From NCBI GenBank assembly GCA_031732875.1, contig JAVMKL010000138.1:1-27934 (forward strand): 27,934 nt of DNA, read 5' to 3'. Positions 8,954 through 19,240 of this stretch are shown here, piece after piece. Each line of letters begins with the position of its first letter. Position 1 is the first letter of the stretch. The position numbers and the translations under genes were made by a program. The stretch comes from JAVMKJ01 sp031732875. GTDB taxonomy: Bacteria; Pseudomonadota; Gammaproteobacteria; Competibacterales; Competibacteraceae. The notes beneath the pieces are model-generated. The model was not told the DNA's origin, did no database searches, and was given only the letters and a program-made list of their open reading frames with translations.

Positions 8954-11508
8954 AAGTGCTGTTCGCTCGCTACGCCGGTCCGCTCATCGGCCTGCTACTG
9001 TTCGTCGCCGCGCTGTGGGTTTTGCAACAGGTGCTGGCTACCTACCATTATCGCGATATCGTGGCCGCGTTGGCTCGGCTGCCGCGCTCGCAGTTGTTCG
9101 CCGCCTTCCTGTGCACCGTCCTCAGCTACCTGGTCGTTACCGGTTACGACTGGCTGGCGCTGCGCTACATCCGCCGGCCGCTGCCCTGGCCCAAGATCGG
9201 GTTCGCCGCGCTGCTCAGCTACGCGTTCAGCAATGCGGTCGGCTTGTCGGTATTGACCTCCGGTTCGCTGCGCTACCGGCTGTATTCGAGCTGGGGCTTG
9301 ACGGCGGTGGATATCGCCCGAATCGTCGTGTTCACCACCCTGACCCTGTGGCTGGGCATTCTGACCATCGGCGGCGCGGTGCTGGTGCTGAATCCGCTGA
9401 ATTTGCGCGCCGTTCCCTATTTGGCGACCAACAGCCGGCTGCTCGGGCTGTTGATGCTGGTGCTGCCCGTAGCCTACCTGCTGTTGGGAATGTTGCGCCG
9501 CCAGCCGATCAAGCTGGGTTCCTGGGAACTGCCGATGGTGCGGCCGCGGCTGGCCCTGCCGCAGTTGCTGGTCGGCGCCCTGGACTGGACGATGGCCAGC
9601 GTGGTGCTGTACGTGCTGCTGCCGGCGTCGGCCAAGATCGATTTTGGCCAGATTCTCGGCGTCTTTCTCGTGGCTCAGGTCGCGGGCCTGATCAGCCATG
9701 TCCCGGGCGGACTGGGCGTGTTCGAGTCGCTGGTGCTGCTGCTGCTGAAAAATTACCTACCGGCTCCCAACCTGCTCGGCGTGCTGCTGGCCTACCGGTT
9801 GATCTACTACCTGCTGCCGCTGGCGCTGGCGGCGATCGCGCTCGGTCTGTACGAGCTGCGGCATCAAAAGGAGCGGATCCTGTGGTTGCCGCGCATGGTG
9901 GGGCCATGGGCGCCGATGTTGCTGCCACACGTGTTCGCGCTGCTGGCGCTGATCGGCGGCGCGGTGTTGCTGTTTTCGGCGGTGACGCCGGCGGTGGAGG
10001 CGCGGCTGGAGTGGTTGGAGGATTTGATCCCGCTGTCCGTGCTGGAAGCGTCCCATTTTGTCAGCAGCCTGATGGGCATGGGTCTGTTGCTGTTGGCGCG
10101 GGGGCTGCAACGCCGGCTCGACGCCGCCTGGCTGCTGGCCGTGATCTTTCTGGGCGCCGGCATCGCGGCCTCGCTGCTGAAAGGCGCGGATTACGAGGAA
10201 GCGATCATCCTGATCGTGCTGTTGGCCGGTTTATTGCCATCCCGGTCGCAGTTTTACCGCCATGCCGCGCTGTTCGGCGAGCGATTCACGCCGGGTTGGG
10301 TCGCCGCCATCCTGGTGGTGCTGGTCTGCGCGACGTGGCTGGGCTTTTTCTCCTACAAACATGTCGAGTATTCGAATTCCCTGTGGTGGGATTTCAGTTT
10401 CGGCAAACAGGGCAACGCCCCCCGGTTCCTGCGGGCATGGGTGGGCACGCTGGGCGTAGCGCTCTTCTTGGGCATCGCCAAGCTGTTGCGGCCGGCACCG
10501 TTCGAACCTGCCCCGCCCGACTCGGACGCGCTGGTTCAGGTCCGGACGATCGCCGCCGCATTCCCCCGCGCCTATGCCCATCTGGCGCTGCTGGGCGACA
10601 AGGCATTGCTGTTCAACCAGGACCGGAGCGCGTTTCTGATGTACGGCGTCGAGGGTCGCACCTGGGTGGCGATGGGCGATCCGGTCGCCGCTCGCGAACA
10701 GGACCGCCAGGAACTGGCCTGGGCATTCCGCGAATTGTGCGAGCGTCACGACGGCTGGCCGGTATTCTATCAGGTCCACCTGAACCATCTTGGTCTGTAC
10801 GTGGAACTGGGGTTGACCCTGCTGAAGTTTGGCGAGGAGGCGCGGGTGCGGCTGGCGGAATTTTCGCTGGACGGCAAGGCCCGGAAAACCCTGCGCAACA
10901 CCGTCAACCGGCTGGAGCGGGACGGCTACTGCTTTGAGGTGGTCGACGCCTCGGCCGTGTCGGAACTACTGCCTCGACTGCGGACGATTTCCGATGCCTG
11001 GCTGGGTGGGAAGAACGCGCGGGAGAAGAGGTTTTCCCTGGGGCTCTTCGACCCGAACTATCTGCGGACCGGGCCGGTCGCCGTGGTCCGGCGCGATGCG
11101 GAGGTCATGGCCTTCGCCAACCTCTGGCAAGGCGGCCGCGAAGAGTTGTCGGTCGATCTGATGCGCTATCCGCCCGACAGTCCCAACGGCTTGATGGATT
11201 ATCTGTTCGTCCGGATCATGCAGTGGGGCCGCGAGCAGGGCTTTGAGTGGTTCAATCTCGGCATGGCGCCGCTGGCCGGCCTGCAGAACCGCAGTTTCGC
11301 CCCGCTATGGAACCGGTTTGGCGCGCTGGTATTTGGCGGCGGTGAGGCATTTTACAATTTTCGGGGGTTGCATCAGTACAAGAACAAGTTCGATCCCCAG
11401 TGGGAAGCGCGCTATATGGCCGTGCCGGGTGGCATGGTTCTGCCGCGCGTATTGACCGACGTGACGTCGCTGATCGCTGGCGGTTTCAAGGGAACCCTCG
11501 GAAGATAA
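8950..11508 (+). CDS. mprF: Aminoacyl-phosphatidylglycerol synthase/flippase (MprF/LpiA family)
   Basis: Integral inner-membrane enzyme that transfers an amino acid (lysine in the best-known members) from aminoacyl-tRNA to phosphatidylglycerol and flips the product, lowering the negative charge of the envelope. The 852-residue protein has the family layout: about 500 residues of many hydrophobic helices, including the flippase-type GHVPGGLG-like stretch (ISHVPGGLGVFESL), then a soluble GNAT-fold synthase domain from about residue 530. There I see WVAMGDPV near 576, KFGEEARV, FSLDGKARKTLRN, and FNLGMAPLAGL near the end. The start ATG 8950 overlaps the nudB stop. acvB follows after 20 bp, matching the lpiA-acvB operon of rhizobia and agrobacteria. 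Which amino acid is transferred cannot be read from the sequence. Confidence 0.95.
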   Translation: MKVLFARYAGPLIGLLLFVAALWVLQQVLATYHYRDIVAALARLPRSQLFAAFLCTVLSYLVVTGYDWLALRYIRRPLPWPKIGFAALLSYAFSNAVGLSVLTSGSLRYRLYSSWGLTAVDIARIVVFTTLTLWLGILTIGGAVLVLNPLNLRAVPYLATNSRLLGLLMLVLPVAYLLLGMLRRQPIKLGSWELPMVRPRLALPQLLVGALDWTMASVVLYVLLPASAKIDFGQILGVFLVAQVAGLISHVPGGLGVFESLVLLLLKNYLPAPNLLGVLLAYRLIYYLLPLALAAIALGLYELRHQKERILWLPRMVGPWAPMLLPHVFALLALIGGAVLLFSAVTPAVEARLEWLEDLIPLSVLEASHFVSSLMGMGLLLLARGLQRRLDAAWLLAVIFLGAGIAASLLKGADYEEAIILIVLLAGLLPSRSQFYRHAALFGERFTPGWVAAILVVLVCATWLGFFSYKHVEYSNSLWWDFSFGKQGNAPRFLRAWVGTLGVALFLGIAKLLRPAPFEPAPPDSDALVQVRTIAAAFPRAYAHLALLGDKALLFNQDRSAFLMYGVEGRTWVAMGDPVAAREQDRQELAWAFRELCERHDGWPVFYQVHLNHLGLYVELGLTLLKFGEEARVRLAEFSLDGKARKTLRNTVNRLERDGYCFEVVDASAVSELLPRLRTISDAWLGGKNAREKRFSLGLFDPNYLRTGPVAVVRRDAEVMAFANLWQGGREELSVDLMRYPPDSPNGLMDYLFVRIMQWGREQGFEWFNLGMAPLAGLQNRSFAPLWNRFGALVFGGGEAFYNFRGLHQYKNKFDPQWEARYMAVPGGMVLPRVLTDVTSLIAGGFKGTLGR

Positions 11509-11528
11509 CAACAACGCGAGATGAACCG

Positions 11529-12956
11529 ATGCGCGAGCTATCGTCAAGATTGTGCCTGATTGCCGCCCTGTTGGCGGTCGCCGCCGCGCGGGCGGACATC
11601 GCCGGCGAAACGCTGGACGATCCTCTGTTCGGCAAGCTGGCCGTCCGGTACGCGACCGACGAGCCCAAGGGTGTGGTGCTCTTCGCCTCGGTAAGGGGTG
11701 GGTGGAACGCCGATTCGAACGCCGTAGCCCAGGAACTGGCGAATCTGGATTACGTGGTCGCTGGTATCGATTTGGACGCTTATCTGGCCCGGCTCGACCG
11801 TTCGGAAGCGGCCTGCGTCGACGTGTCCGCCGATCTCGACCAGTTGAACCGGCTGATGGAGCAACGCTATCCGCTGGCGATTCATCAACCACCGATCCTG
11901 CTGGGTTACGGTGCCGGCGCGGCGCTGATCTATGCGGCGCTGGCCCAGGCGCCGGTCGACCGCTTCCATGCCGGGGTGGTGGTGGATTTCTGCCCGGAAC
12001 TGCCGTTGCGCAAGCCGCTCTGCCCCGGCGCGGCGCATCTGGAAAGCGTCGTCCTCCCCGACCACACGGGAGTCGTGTTGAAGCCGGTCGCCCAGATGCC
12101 GACCACCTGGTTCGTGTTTCAGAACCGGCCGGCCTGCGATACCGGGGCGACGGCGCAATTCGTCAAGTCGATCTCGCTCGCTCGACTGGTCGACATCTCC
12201 GGCAGCGAGGGTATCAAGAATTGGCTGCCCCAGATCTCGGCCCTGTTTCAATGGCTGGATCCGGGTATCGTCAAACAGGTCCAGCCCGATGCCAGCATCA
12301 GCGGCGTGCCGCTCACCGAGGTGCCAGTCAGCGGTGGTCCCAACCGGCCGCAACTGGCGGTCATGTTCTCCGGCGATGGCGGCTGGGCGTTGCTCGACCG
12401 CGCCGTGACCGCCGAATTGGCGAAAAATGGATTGCCCACAATTGGTTGGGATTCGTTGAGTTATTTCTGGAAAGACCGCCAACCGGACGAGGTGGCGCTG
12501 GATCTGGAGCGGGTGCTGCGCCATTACCTGGATGCCTGGAAGAAGGACCGAATCGCGCTGATCGGGTTTTCGTTCGGGGCGGACGCGTTGCCCGCAACGG
12601 TGAACCGGCTCCCGCAGGATTTGCGGAACCGGATCGATCTGATAGCGCTGCTCAGCCTGTCGGAGCACGCGTCGTTCGAGTTTCATCTCAACGACTGGAT
12701 CCGCGATGAACCGGACCCGAACGGTCCGCCGGTGCTTCCGGAACTGGAGAAGCTGAGCGGCATCAAGCGGCTTTGCCTTTACGGCGCCGAGGATACAGAC
12801 AGCTTCTGCTCGAAGCTTGTCGATATGGGAGTAATCACGGAACGGCTGCCGGGCAACCACCACTTCGATGAGGATTATCAGGGCGTGGCCCGGCGCATTC
12901 TCGATCAGATTCCCCCGCCACCTTTGATCCCAACCCCAGCCCAGGTCAAAAACTGA
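11529..12956 (+). CDS. acvB: AcvB/VirJ-family periplasmic hydrolase (probable aminoacyl-phosphatidylglycerol hydrolase)
   Basis: The 475-residue protein starts MRELSSRLCLIAALLAVAAA, a clear signal peptide ending near ARA-D, so it acts in the periplasm. The C-terminal half is VirJ-like: FSGDGGW, IGWDSLSYFW, the nucleophile elbow GFSFGAD (Ser348) and a late NHHF (His444/445) that would supply the catalytic His. The N-terminal half (about 30-220) also looks like an alpha/beta hydrolase, but its elbow reads GYGAG, with Gly in place of Ser, so it is probably not catalytic. AcvB partners of LpiA are known to hydrolyse lysyl-phosphatidylglycerol, and the position 20 bp after mprF supports the same role here. 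The start has no strong ribosome site beyond a CGAGAT-type stretch; coupling to mprF is likely. Confidence 0.9.
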   Translation: MRELSSRLCLIAALLAVAAARADIAGETLDDPLFGKLAVRYATDEPKGVVLFASVRGGWNADSNAVAQELANLDYVVAGIDLDAYLARLDRSEAACVDVSADLDQLNRLMEQRYPLAIHQPPILLGYGAGAALIYAALAQAPVDRFHAGVVVDFCPELPLRKPLCPGAAHLESVVLPDHTGVVLKPVAQMPTTWFVFQNRPACDTGATAQFVKSISLARLVDISGSEGIKNWLPQISALFQWLDPGIVKQVQPDASISGVPLTEVPVSGGPNRPQLAVMFSGDGGWALLDRAVTAELAKNGLPTIGWDSLSYFWKDRQPDEVALDLERVLRHYLDAWKKDRIALIGFSFGADALPATVNRLPQDLRNRIDLIALLSLSEHASFEFHLNDWIRDEPDPNGPPVLPELEKLSGIKRLCLYGAEDTDSFCSKLVDMGVITERLPGNHHFDEDYQGVARRILDQIPPPPLIPTPAQVKN

Positions 12957-12958
12957 TC

Positions 12959-13792
12959 ATGACCGTTTACGCCATCGGCGACGTTCAGGGTTGCCACGAC
13001 CCGCTGCGGCGATTGCTCGATCTGCTTCGGTTCGACCCCGCGGTCGACACCCTGTGGCTGGTCGGCGATCTGGTCAACCGCGGGCCGCATTCGGTGGAGG
13101 TGCTGCGGCTGGTACGCGAATTGGGAGATCGGGCAGTGGCGGTGCTGGGCAATCACGACCTGACCCTGCTGGCGGTCGCCGCCGGTCAGGTGAAACCCAA
13201 GCGCAAGGATACCTTCCACACGATCCTGGACGCCCCCGACCGCGCCGAACTGCTGGACTGGCTGCGCCGGTGTCCCCTGCTTCACCACGACCCGGCGCTC
13301 GGCTTCACCATGGTTCACGCCGGCCTGCCGCCGCAGTGGGATTTGGCACTGGCGCAACGCTGCGCGGCGGAGGTGGCAGCGACCCTGCGCGGACCGCGCT
13401 GCGAGCAATTCCTGGAACGGATGTTCGGCGGCGAGCCGCGCCGCTGGCGGGACGATCTGGTCGGTTACGACCGGTTGCGCTTCACCGTCAACGCATTGAC
13501 CCGAATGCGGTTCTGCACGGCGGACGGCACGTTGTCCTTTTCCGAGAAGGGGCCACCCGGCAGTCAGGAGCCGGGACTGCTGCCCTGGTTCTCAGTGCCG
13601 CGCCGGCGCAATGCCGATCTCCATATCGTGTTCGGCCACTGGGCGGCGCTGGGCTATTACCGGGCGCCGGGTATTTATGCCCTCGACAGCGGCTGCGTCT
13701 GGGGCAACCGGCTGACCGCCATCCGCCTGGACGAGCCCGGCGCGCCGGTCTGGAGCGTTCCGGCCATCGATCCGCCGCCGGTCCCGCGATGA
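12959..13792 (+). CDS. apaH: Symmetrical bis(5'-nucleosyl)-tetraphosphatase
   Basis: Cytosolic metallophosphoesterase that splits Ap4A into two ADP and, in E. coli, can remove Np4 caps from RNA. All metal-site motifs are present in order: GDVQG near residue 8, GDLVNRGP, GNHD, the VHAGLPPQW stretch, FGHWA and a final LDSGCVWG. The 277 residues match the family length (about 280). The ATG lies two bases after the acvB stop, and the gene ends by overlapping folA as ATGA. The apaH-folA pairing is common in gammaproteobacteria. Confidence 0.97.
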   Translation: MTVYAIGDVQGCHDPLRRLLDLLRFDPAVDTLWLVGDLVNRGPHSVEVLRLVRELGDRAVAVLGNHDLTLLAVAAGQVKPKRKDTFHTILDAPDRAELLDWLRRCPLLHHDPALGFTMVHAGLPPQWDLALAQRCAAEVAATLRGPRCEQFLERMFGGEPRRWRDDLVGYDRLRFTVNALTRMRFCTADGTLSFSEKGPPGSQEPGLLPWFSVPRRRNADLHIVFGHWAALGYYRAPGIYALDSGCVWGNRLTAIRLDEPGAPVWSVPAIDPPPVPR

Positions 13793-14289
13793 GCTCTCCA
13801 CTGGCGCTGATCGCCGCGCTGGCCCGCAACCGGATCATCGGGCGCGACAACCGCCTGCCCTGGCATCTGCCGGCGGATTTGCGCTTCTTCAAACGGACCA
13901 CCATGGGCAAGCCGTTGCTGATGGGCCGGCGCACTTGGGAATCCATCGGCCGGCCGCTGCCGGGGCGGCGGATGATCGTGTTGAGCCGCGACCCCGCTTA
14001 TCGGGCCCCCGGCTGTGTGGTGGCACGGTCGCTCGACGAAGTTTGGGAGATCGCCGGCACGGTGCCCGAGATCATGGTGATCGGCGGCGCATCGCTGTAC
14101 GCGCAAACCTTGCCGCTGGCCGAATGCATGTATCTGACTTTCGTGGATGCCGATGTGCCCGGCGATGCCTGGTTTCCGGACTGGGATGCGCAGGAATGGC
14201 AACGAGTCTGGGAGGAAGAGCACCCGGCCGATGCCGATCATGTCTGGCCGTACCGGTTTCAGCGGTGGGAGCGGGCTCGCCTCCCTTGA
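13789..14289 (+). CDS. folA: Dihydrofolate reductase
   Basis: Reduces dihydrofolate to tetrahydrofolate with NADPH. The 166-residue protein shows all DHFR landmarks: IAALARNRIIGRDNRLPWHL (active-site loop), the catalytic acidic residue in PADLRFFK, GKPLLMGRRTWESIGRPLPG (NADPH site), VIGGASLY, and the closing TFVDADVPGDAWFP strand. The start ATG 13789 overlaps the apaH stop, which settles the start; the same frame stays open far upstream only as an apaH shadow. With nudB in the same run, two folate-pathway genes share the apparent operon. Confidence 0.97.
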   Translation: MSSPLALIAALARNRIIGRDNRLPWHLPADLRFFKRTTMGKPLLMGRRTWESIGRPLPGRRMIVLSRDPAYRAPGCVVARSLDEVWEIAGTVPEIMVIGGASLYAQTLPLAECMYLTFVDADVPGDAWFPDWDAQEWQRVWEEEHPADADHVWPYRFQRWERARLP

Positions 14290-14388
14290 ATTCACCCCTG
14301 AATTCGACCGCAAGAATCGGATAGCGGGCGAGCGGGGAGAACACTAGGATCGGTGGCGCTGGTTCGCTGTGATGGAGAGGAGAAGACC

Positions 14389-15528
14389 ATGCAATACATA
14401 ACCGATCCCGCGTTCGAATCCCACGACCAACGCTGGGACGCCTTGGTCCAGCGCGACCGGCAGGCCGATGGCGCGTTTTTCTACGCGGTGAAGACCACCG
14501 GCGTGTATTGCCGTCCGATCTGTTCCGCCCGCCGGCCGAACCGAAACAACGTCGAATTTTTTTCAAGTTCCGCCGATGCCGAACAGGCCGGCTATCGCGC
14601 TTGCCGGCGGTGCCGCCCGCAACAGGCATCGAACCCATCCCCGATGCGCGAAGCGATCGGGCGGGCCTGCGCGATCATCGAGGACGCCGAGGAAGCGCCG
14701 TCCTTGACCGAGTTGGCCGCGGCGGTCGGCTTCAGCCCGTTCCACTTCCAGCGGCTGTTCAAGAAAGCTCTCGGCGTCACGCCGAAAGCCTATGCCGTCG
14801 CCCGCAGGGTACGGCGGTTTCAGGAAGGCCTGCGCGAAGACCGAACCGTGACCCAGGCGATGGTCGACGCCGGATTCAGGTCCAGCAGCCGGTGCTACGA
14901 AGAGGTCGCCGATCATCTCGGCATGACGCCTTCCGAGTACCGGAACGGTGGAACGGGGAAAGGGATCCGTTACACCATGGCTGAATGCCGGCTCGGCTGG
15001 CTGTTGGTGGCGGCCACGGAGCGGGGCATCTGCGCCATCGAATTCGGCGATCATCGGGACGAGTTGCGAGACCAACTGGGTGCCCGGTTTCCCTTCGCCG
15101 AGTTCCATGGCGACGATCCCGGCTTGAGCGAATCCGTGGCGAGCGTGCTGGAGTTTCTTGACCGGCCGGATCGCGGCCTCGATCTGCCCCTGGACGTTCG
15201 CGGCACGGCGTTCCAGCGGCGGGTATGGGAGGCGCTGCGAGCGATTCCGCCTGGATCGACGGCCACGTATGCCGAAATCACCAGAAAGATCGGCCATCCC
15301 GCAGCCGCTCGCGCCGTGGCCGGAGCGTGCGCCGCGAATCCGGTCGCCATCGCGATTCCGTGCCATCGAATCGTTCGTAGCGACGGTGGTCTGGGCGGCT
15401 ATCGCTGGGATCTTCGGCGCAAGCGAGCGTTGCTGGAACGCGAAGCGGCGCAACGAACCGAGCACGAGGAATCCCAAGCGGGCACCGTGCCCGGATTTGC
15501 CGGCCGACGTGAGGAGAACGACCCATGA
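14389..15528 (+). CDS. ada: Bifunctional DNA repair protein and transcriptional activator Ada
   Basis: Transfers methyl groups from alkylated DNA to its own cysteines and, when methylated, activates the adaptive response. The 379-residue protein has all three parts. The N-terminal zinc/phosphotriester domain has Cys41, Cys45, Cys72 and Cys75 (each three later than in E. coli). An AraC-type helix-turn-helix spans about 90-185 (SLTELAAAVGFSPFHFQRLF). The O6-methylguanine methyltransferase domain has IAIPCHR (acceptor Cys325). ATG 14389 is chosen because AGGAG lies a few bases upstream and the protein then aligns with known starts. A 99-bp gap after folA may hold its own promoter. The stop overlaps the next gene as ATGA. 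About 30 residues after the methyltransferase domain are poorly conserved. Confidence 0.96.
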   Translation: MQYITDPAFESHDQRWDALVQRDRQADGAFFYAVKTTGVYCRPICSARRPNRNNVEFFSSSADAEQAGYRACRRCRPQQASNPSPMREAIGRACAIIEDAEEAPSLTELAAAVGFSPFHFQRLFKKALGVTPKAYAVARRVRRFQEGLREDRTVTQAMVDAGFRSSSRCYEEVADHLGMTPSEYRNGGTGKGIRYTMAECRLGWLLVAATERGICAIEFGDHRDELRDQLGARFPFAEFHGDDPGLSESVASVLEFLDRPDRGLDLPLDVRGTAFQRRVWEALRAIPPGSTATYAEITRKIGHPAAARAVAGACAANPVAIAIPCHRIVRSDGGLGGYRWDLRRKRALLEREAAQRTEHEESQAGTVPGFAGRREENDP

Positions 15529-16307
15529 ACGAACTGGTTCTGATCACCGTTCGCGACGCCATCGCCCAACTGACCCTGAACCGGCCGGAATCCTACAATG
15601 CCCTGAATATTGCCACCGCCCAGGCGCTGACCCGGGCGCTGCTGGATGTCGGGGCCGATCCATCGATTCGCGGCGTGATCGTCACCGGTGGCGGCGTGGC
15701 CTTCTCCGCCGGTGGCGACATTAAATTTGTGCTGGCCCATCCCCACGGACCGGCGGCGGCGTTCCACGAACTGGCCACTCACGTTCACGTCTGCGTGACC
15801 GAAATTCGCCGCCTGCGCAAGCCGGTCATCGCCGCCATCAACGGTGTGGCTGCCGGCGGTGGTTTTTCCCTGGCGCTGGCCTGCGATTTTCGGATCATGG
15901 CCGAATCGGCGCGGCTCAAGCAGGGCTTCACCAGCAACGCGCTGTGCATCGACGCCGGCGGCACTTTCACCTTGCCGCGCCTGGTCGGACTGGCCCGCGC
16001 CCTGGAAATTGCCGCTTTTGACGAGCCGATAGCAGCCGATCGAGCCTTGGCCTGGGATTTGGTGACGCGGGTGGTGCCGGACGCGCAACTGTCGGACGCC
16101 GCGCTGGATATGGCGCGGACCCTCGCCCAAAAATCCCTGCACACCTTCGGCCAGGTCAAGACCCTGTTGACCGATGCCTTCGACACGTCCTGGGAAGCGC
16201 AACTCGAACGCGAGCGGCGCGGATTGGCCGCATGCGCCGGTCATGCCGACGGACTGGAAGGCTTGCGCGCCTTCGTGGAAAAACGCCCGCCGCGCTACAA
16301 CGGCTGA
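15525..16307 (+). CDS. Enoyl-CoA hydratase/isomerase family protein
   Basis: Crotonase-fold enzyme acting on acyl-CoA thioesters, 260 residues, the usual length. It shows LTLNRPESYNALN, the first oxyanion-hole strand GVAFSAGGDIK, the second oxyanion-hole stretch AAINGVAAGGGFSLALACDF, and LCIDAGGTFTLPRLVG. In the last motif an Asp sits where PaaG-type isomerases have their catalytic Asp, and the Glu pair of classical hydratases is absent. An isomerase, or a hydratase-like enzyme of unknown substrate, is therefore more likely than a beta-oxidation hydratase. The start overlaps the ada stop as ATGA, suggesting translational coupling. No other fatty-acid gene is nearby to indicate the substrate. 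Confidence 0.9.
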   Translation: MNELVLITVRDAIAQLTLNRPESYNALNIATAQALTRALLDVGADPSIRGVIVTGGGVAFSAGGDIKFVLAHPHGPAAAFHELATHVHVCVTEIRRLRKPVIAAINGVAAGGGFSLALACDFRIMAESARLKQGFTSNALCIDAGGTFTLPRLVGLARALEIAAFDEPIAADRALAWDLVTRVVPDAQLSDAALDMARTLAQKSLHTFGQVKTLLTDAFDTSWEAQLERERRGLAACAGHADGLEGLRAFVEKRPPRYNG

Positions 16308-16315
16308 TCCGCCAC

Positions 16316-16467
16316 AGATGCTTGTCGAACCAGCGCGGGCGCAAAAACGACAATTGCTTGCCCGCCTCTGCCGTTAGCCGACTCCGGTCGGTGCGATCCA
16401 CGTAAAAATAACTTTCGAGGATGATGGTTGGAAAGTCGGCGATACCATAGGGAAACCGCATGATCAT
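16316..16467 (-). pseudogene. Remnant of an AAA-ATPase-like/DUF1703 gene (N-terminal fragment)
   Basis: On the minus strand the first 48 or so residues from ATG 16467 read MRFPYGIADFPTII, then YFYVDRTDRSRL and GKQLSFLRPRWFDKHLW. This matches the conserved start of the AAA-ATPase-like/PD-(D/E)XK (DUF1703) family, whose usual text is FPYGI...YVDRT...FLRPRRFGKSL. The P-loop is damaged: RRFGKS has become RWFDKH. Similarity ends at the 3' end of the enoyl-CoA hydratase gene, so most of the protein is missing. The 16308-16524 gap between two convergent genes holds little else. This family is often multi-copy and mobile-like in sulfur bacteria and anaerobes. Confidence 0.7.
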
Positions 16468-16524
16468 GACATCATGGAGTGCTTCCGCGACTTCAGCTTT
16501 CTCAAAAATGCCCGCCCGCGCCTT

Positions 16525-18849
<2,325 letters not shown>

Positions 18850-19151
18850 GAGTTTTCTCCGTTTTTTGCTGCCCCTCGGTTCGCGAGGCTCGGACCGAGG
18901 TCGACCCGACATCGTTCAAGCGTAGCCGAAGCCACGAGATCGCGCGCCGGGATAGAAATCGATTTCCAACCCCTTCGCCCAATCAGGCGAGCAGTTTGGA
19001 GAGCGCGGCAGGAGATTACGGCGGAATAATAAAATTCCGCGCGGAAATCGCTAGAATTTTTGTGGTTGACTAGCGGAAATCAGGTTGGGTGATCGACCCG
19101 CCGTCGAATGATGTCTAGCCAGCCTCATTTTCCAGCGGAATTGGAGCCACC
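18850..19151. other. Divergent intergenic region with hairpins and GCGGAA repeats
   Basis: This region of about 300 bp separates the oxygenase-like gene (minus) from the unknown plus-strand gene. It holds an inverted repeat CCTCGGT/ACCGAGG (18874-18880 and 18894-18900) in the oxygenase leader, a perfect GCGGAAT-6-ATTCCGC palindrome at 19021-19040, and further GCGGAA copies at 19041, 19073 and 19135. Two of these extend to GCGGAAATC. No convincing promoter pair could be placed: TTGACT at 19066-19071 has no partner. The repeats are candidates for a regulator binding both promoters. Confidence 0.55.
19021..19040. repeat. Perfect 7-bp inverted repeat, possible operator
   Basis: GCGGAAT and ATTCCGC arms are separated by AATAAA. 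It lies about 130 bp before the proposed start of the unknown plus-strand gene and about 170 bp before the oxygenase start on the other strand. There is no T-run next to it, so a terminator is unlikely; a protein-binding site is the more natural reading. Confidence 0.45.
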
Positions 19152-19240
19152 ATGATCCTGAACGATTTTCTCTGCGCCCTGAACGCACGGCTTGCTCAAG
19201 AACAGAGGGTATGGCTATCCCCGATTGGCGAGTCCAACCC
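19152..19240 (+). other. Probable displaced 5' part of the following unknown gene (frameshift)
   Basis: ATG 19152 has a good GGAG ribosome site seven bases upstream and reads MILNDFLCALNARLAQEQ, then WLSPIGESNP. The frame soon closes at 19340 with poor coding character. One extra C in the CCC at 19238-19240 would join it smoothly to the long frame next door, giving GESNP followed by DPLRRRAESDQ. The long frame by itself has only an in-frame ATG at 19211 with a badly spaced AGAGGG. I read this as the true N terminus cut off by a one-base deletion or a sequencing error. Confidence 0.6.

Noticed and set aside
8931..10937. Second plus-strand frame of 668 codons inside mprF
   Set aside because: Out-of-frame shadow: rich in Arg, Gly and Ala, and without membrane helices.
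12991..14289. Long fusion frame leading into folA
   Set aside because: The upstream two thirds is apaH read out of frame. The ATGA overlap at 13789 gives folA its proper start.
19021..19040. Palindrome as an intrinsic terminator
   Set aside because: There is no T-run on either side, and it lies between two divergent genes where no transcript should end.
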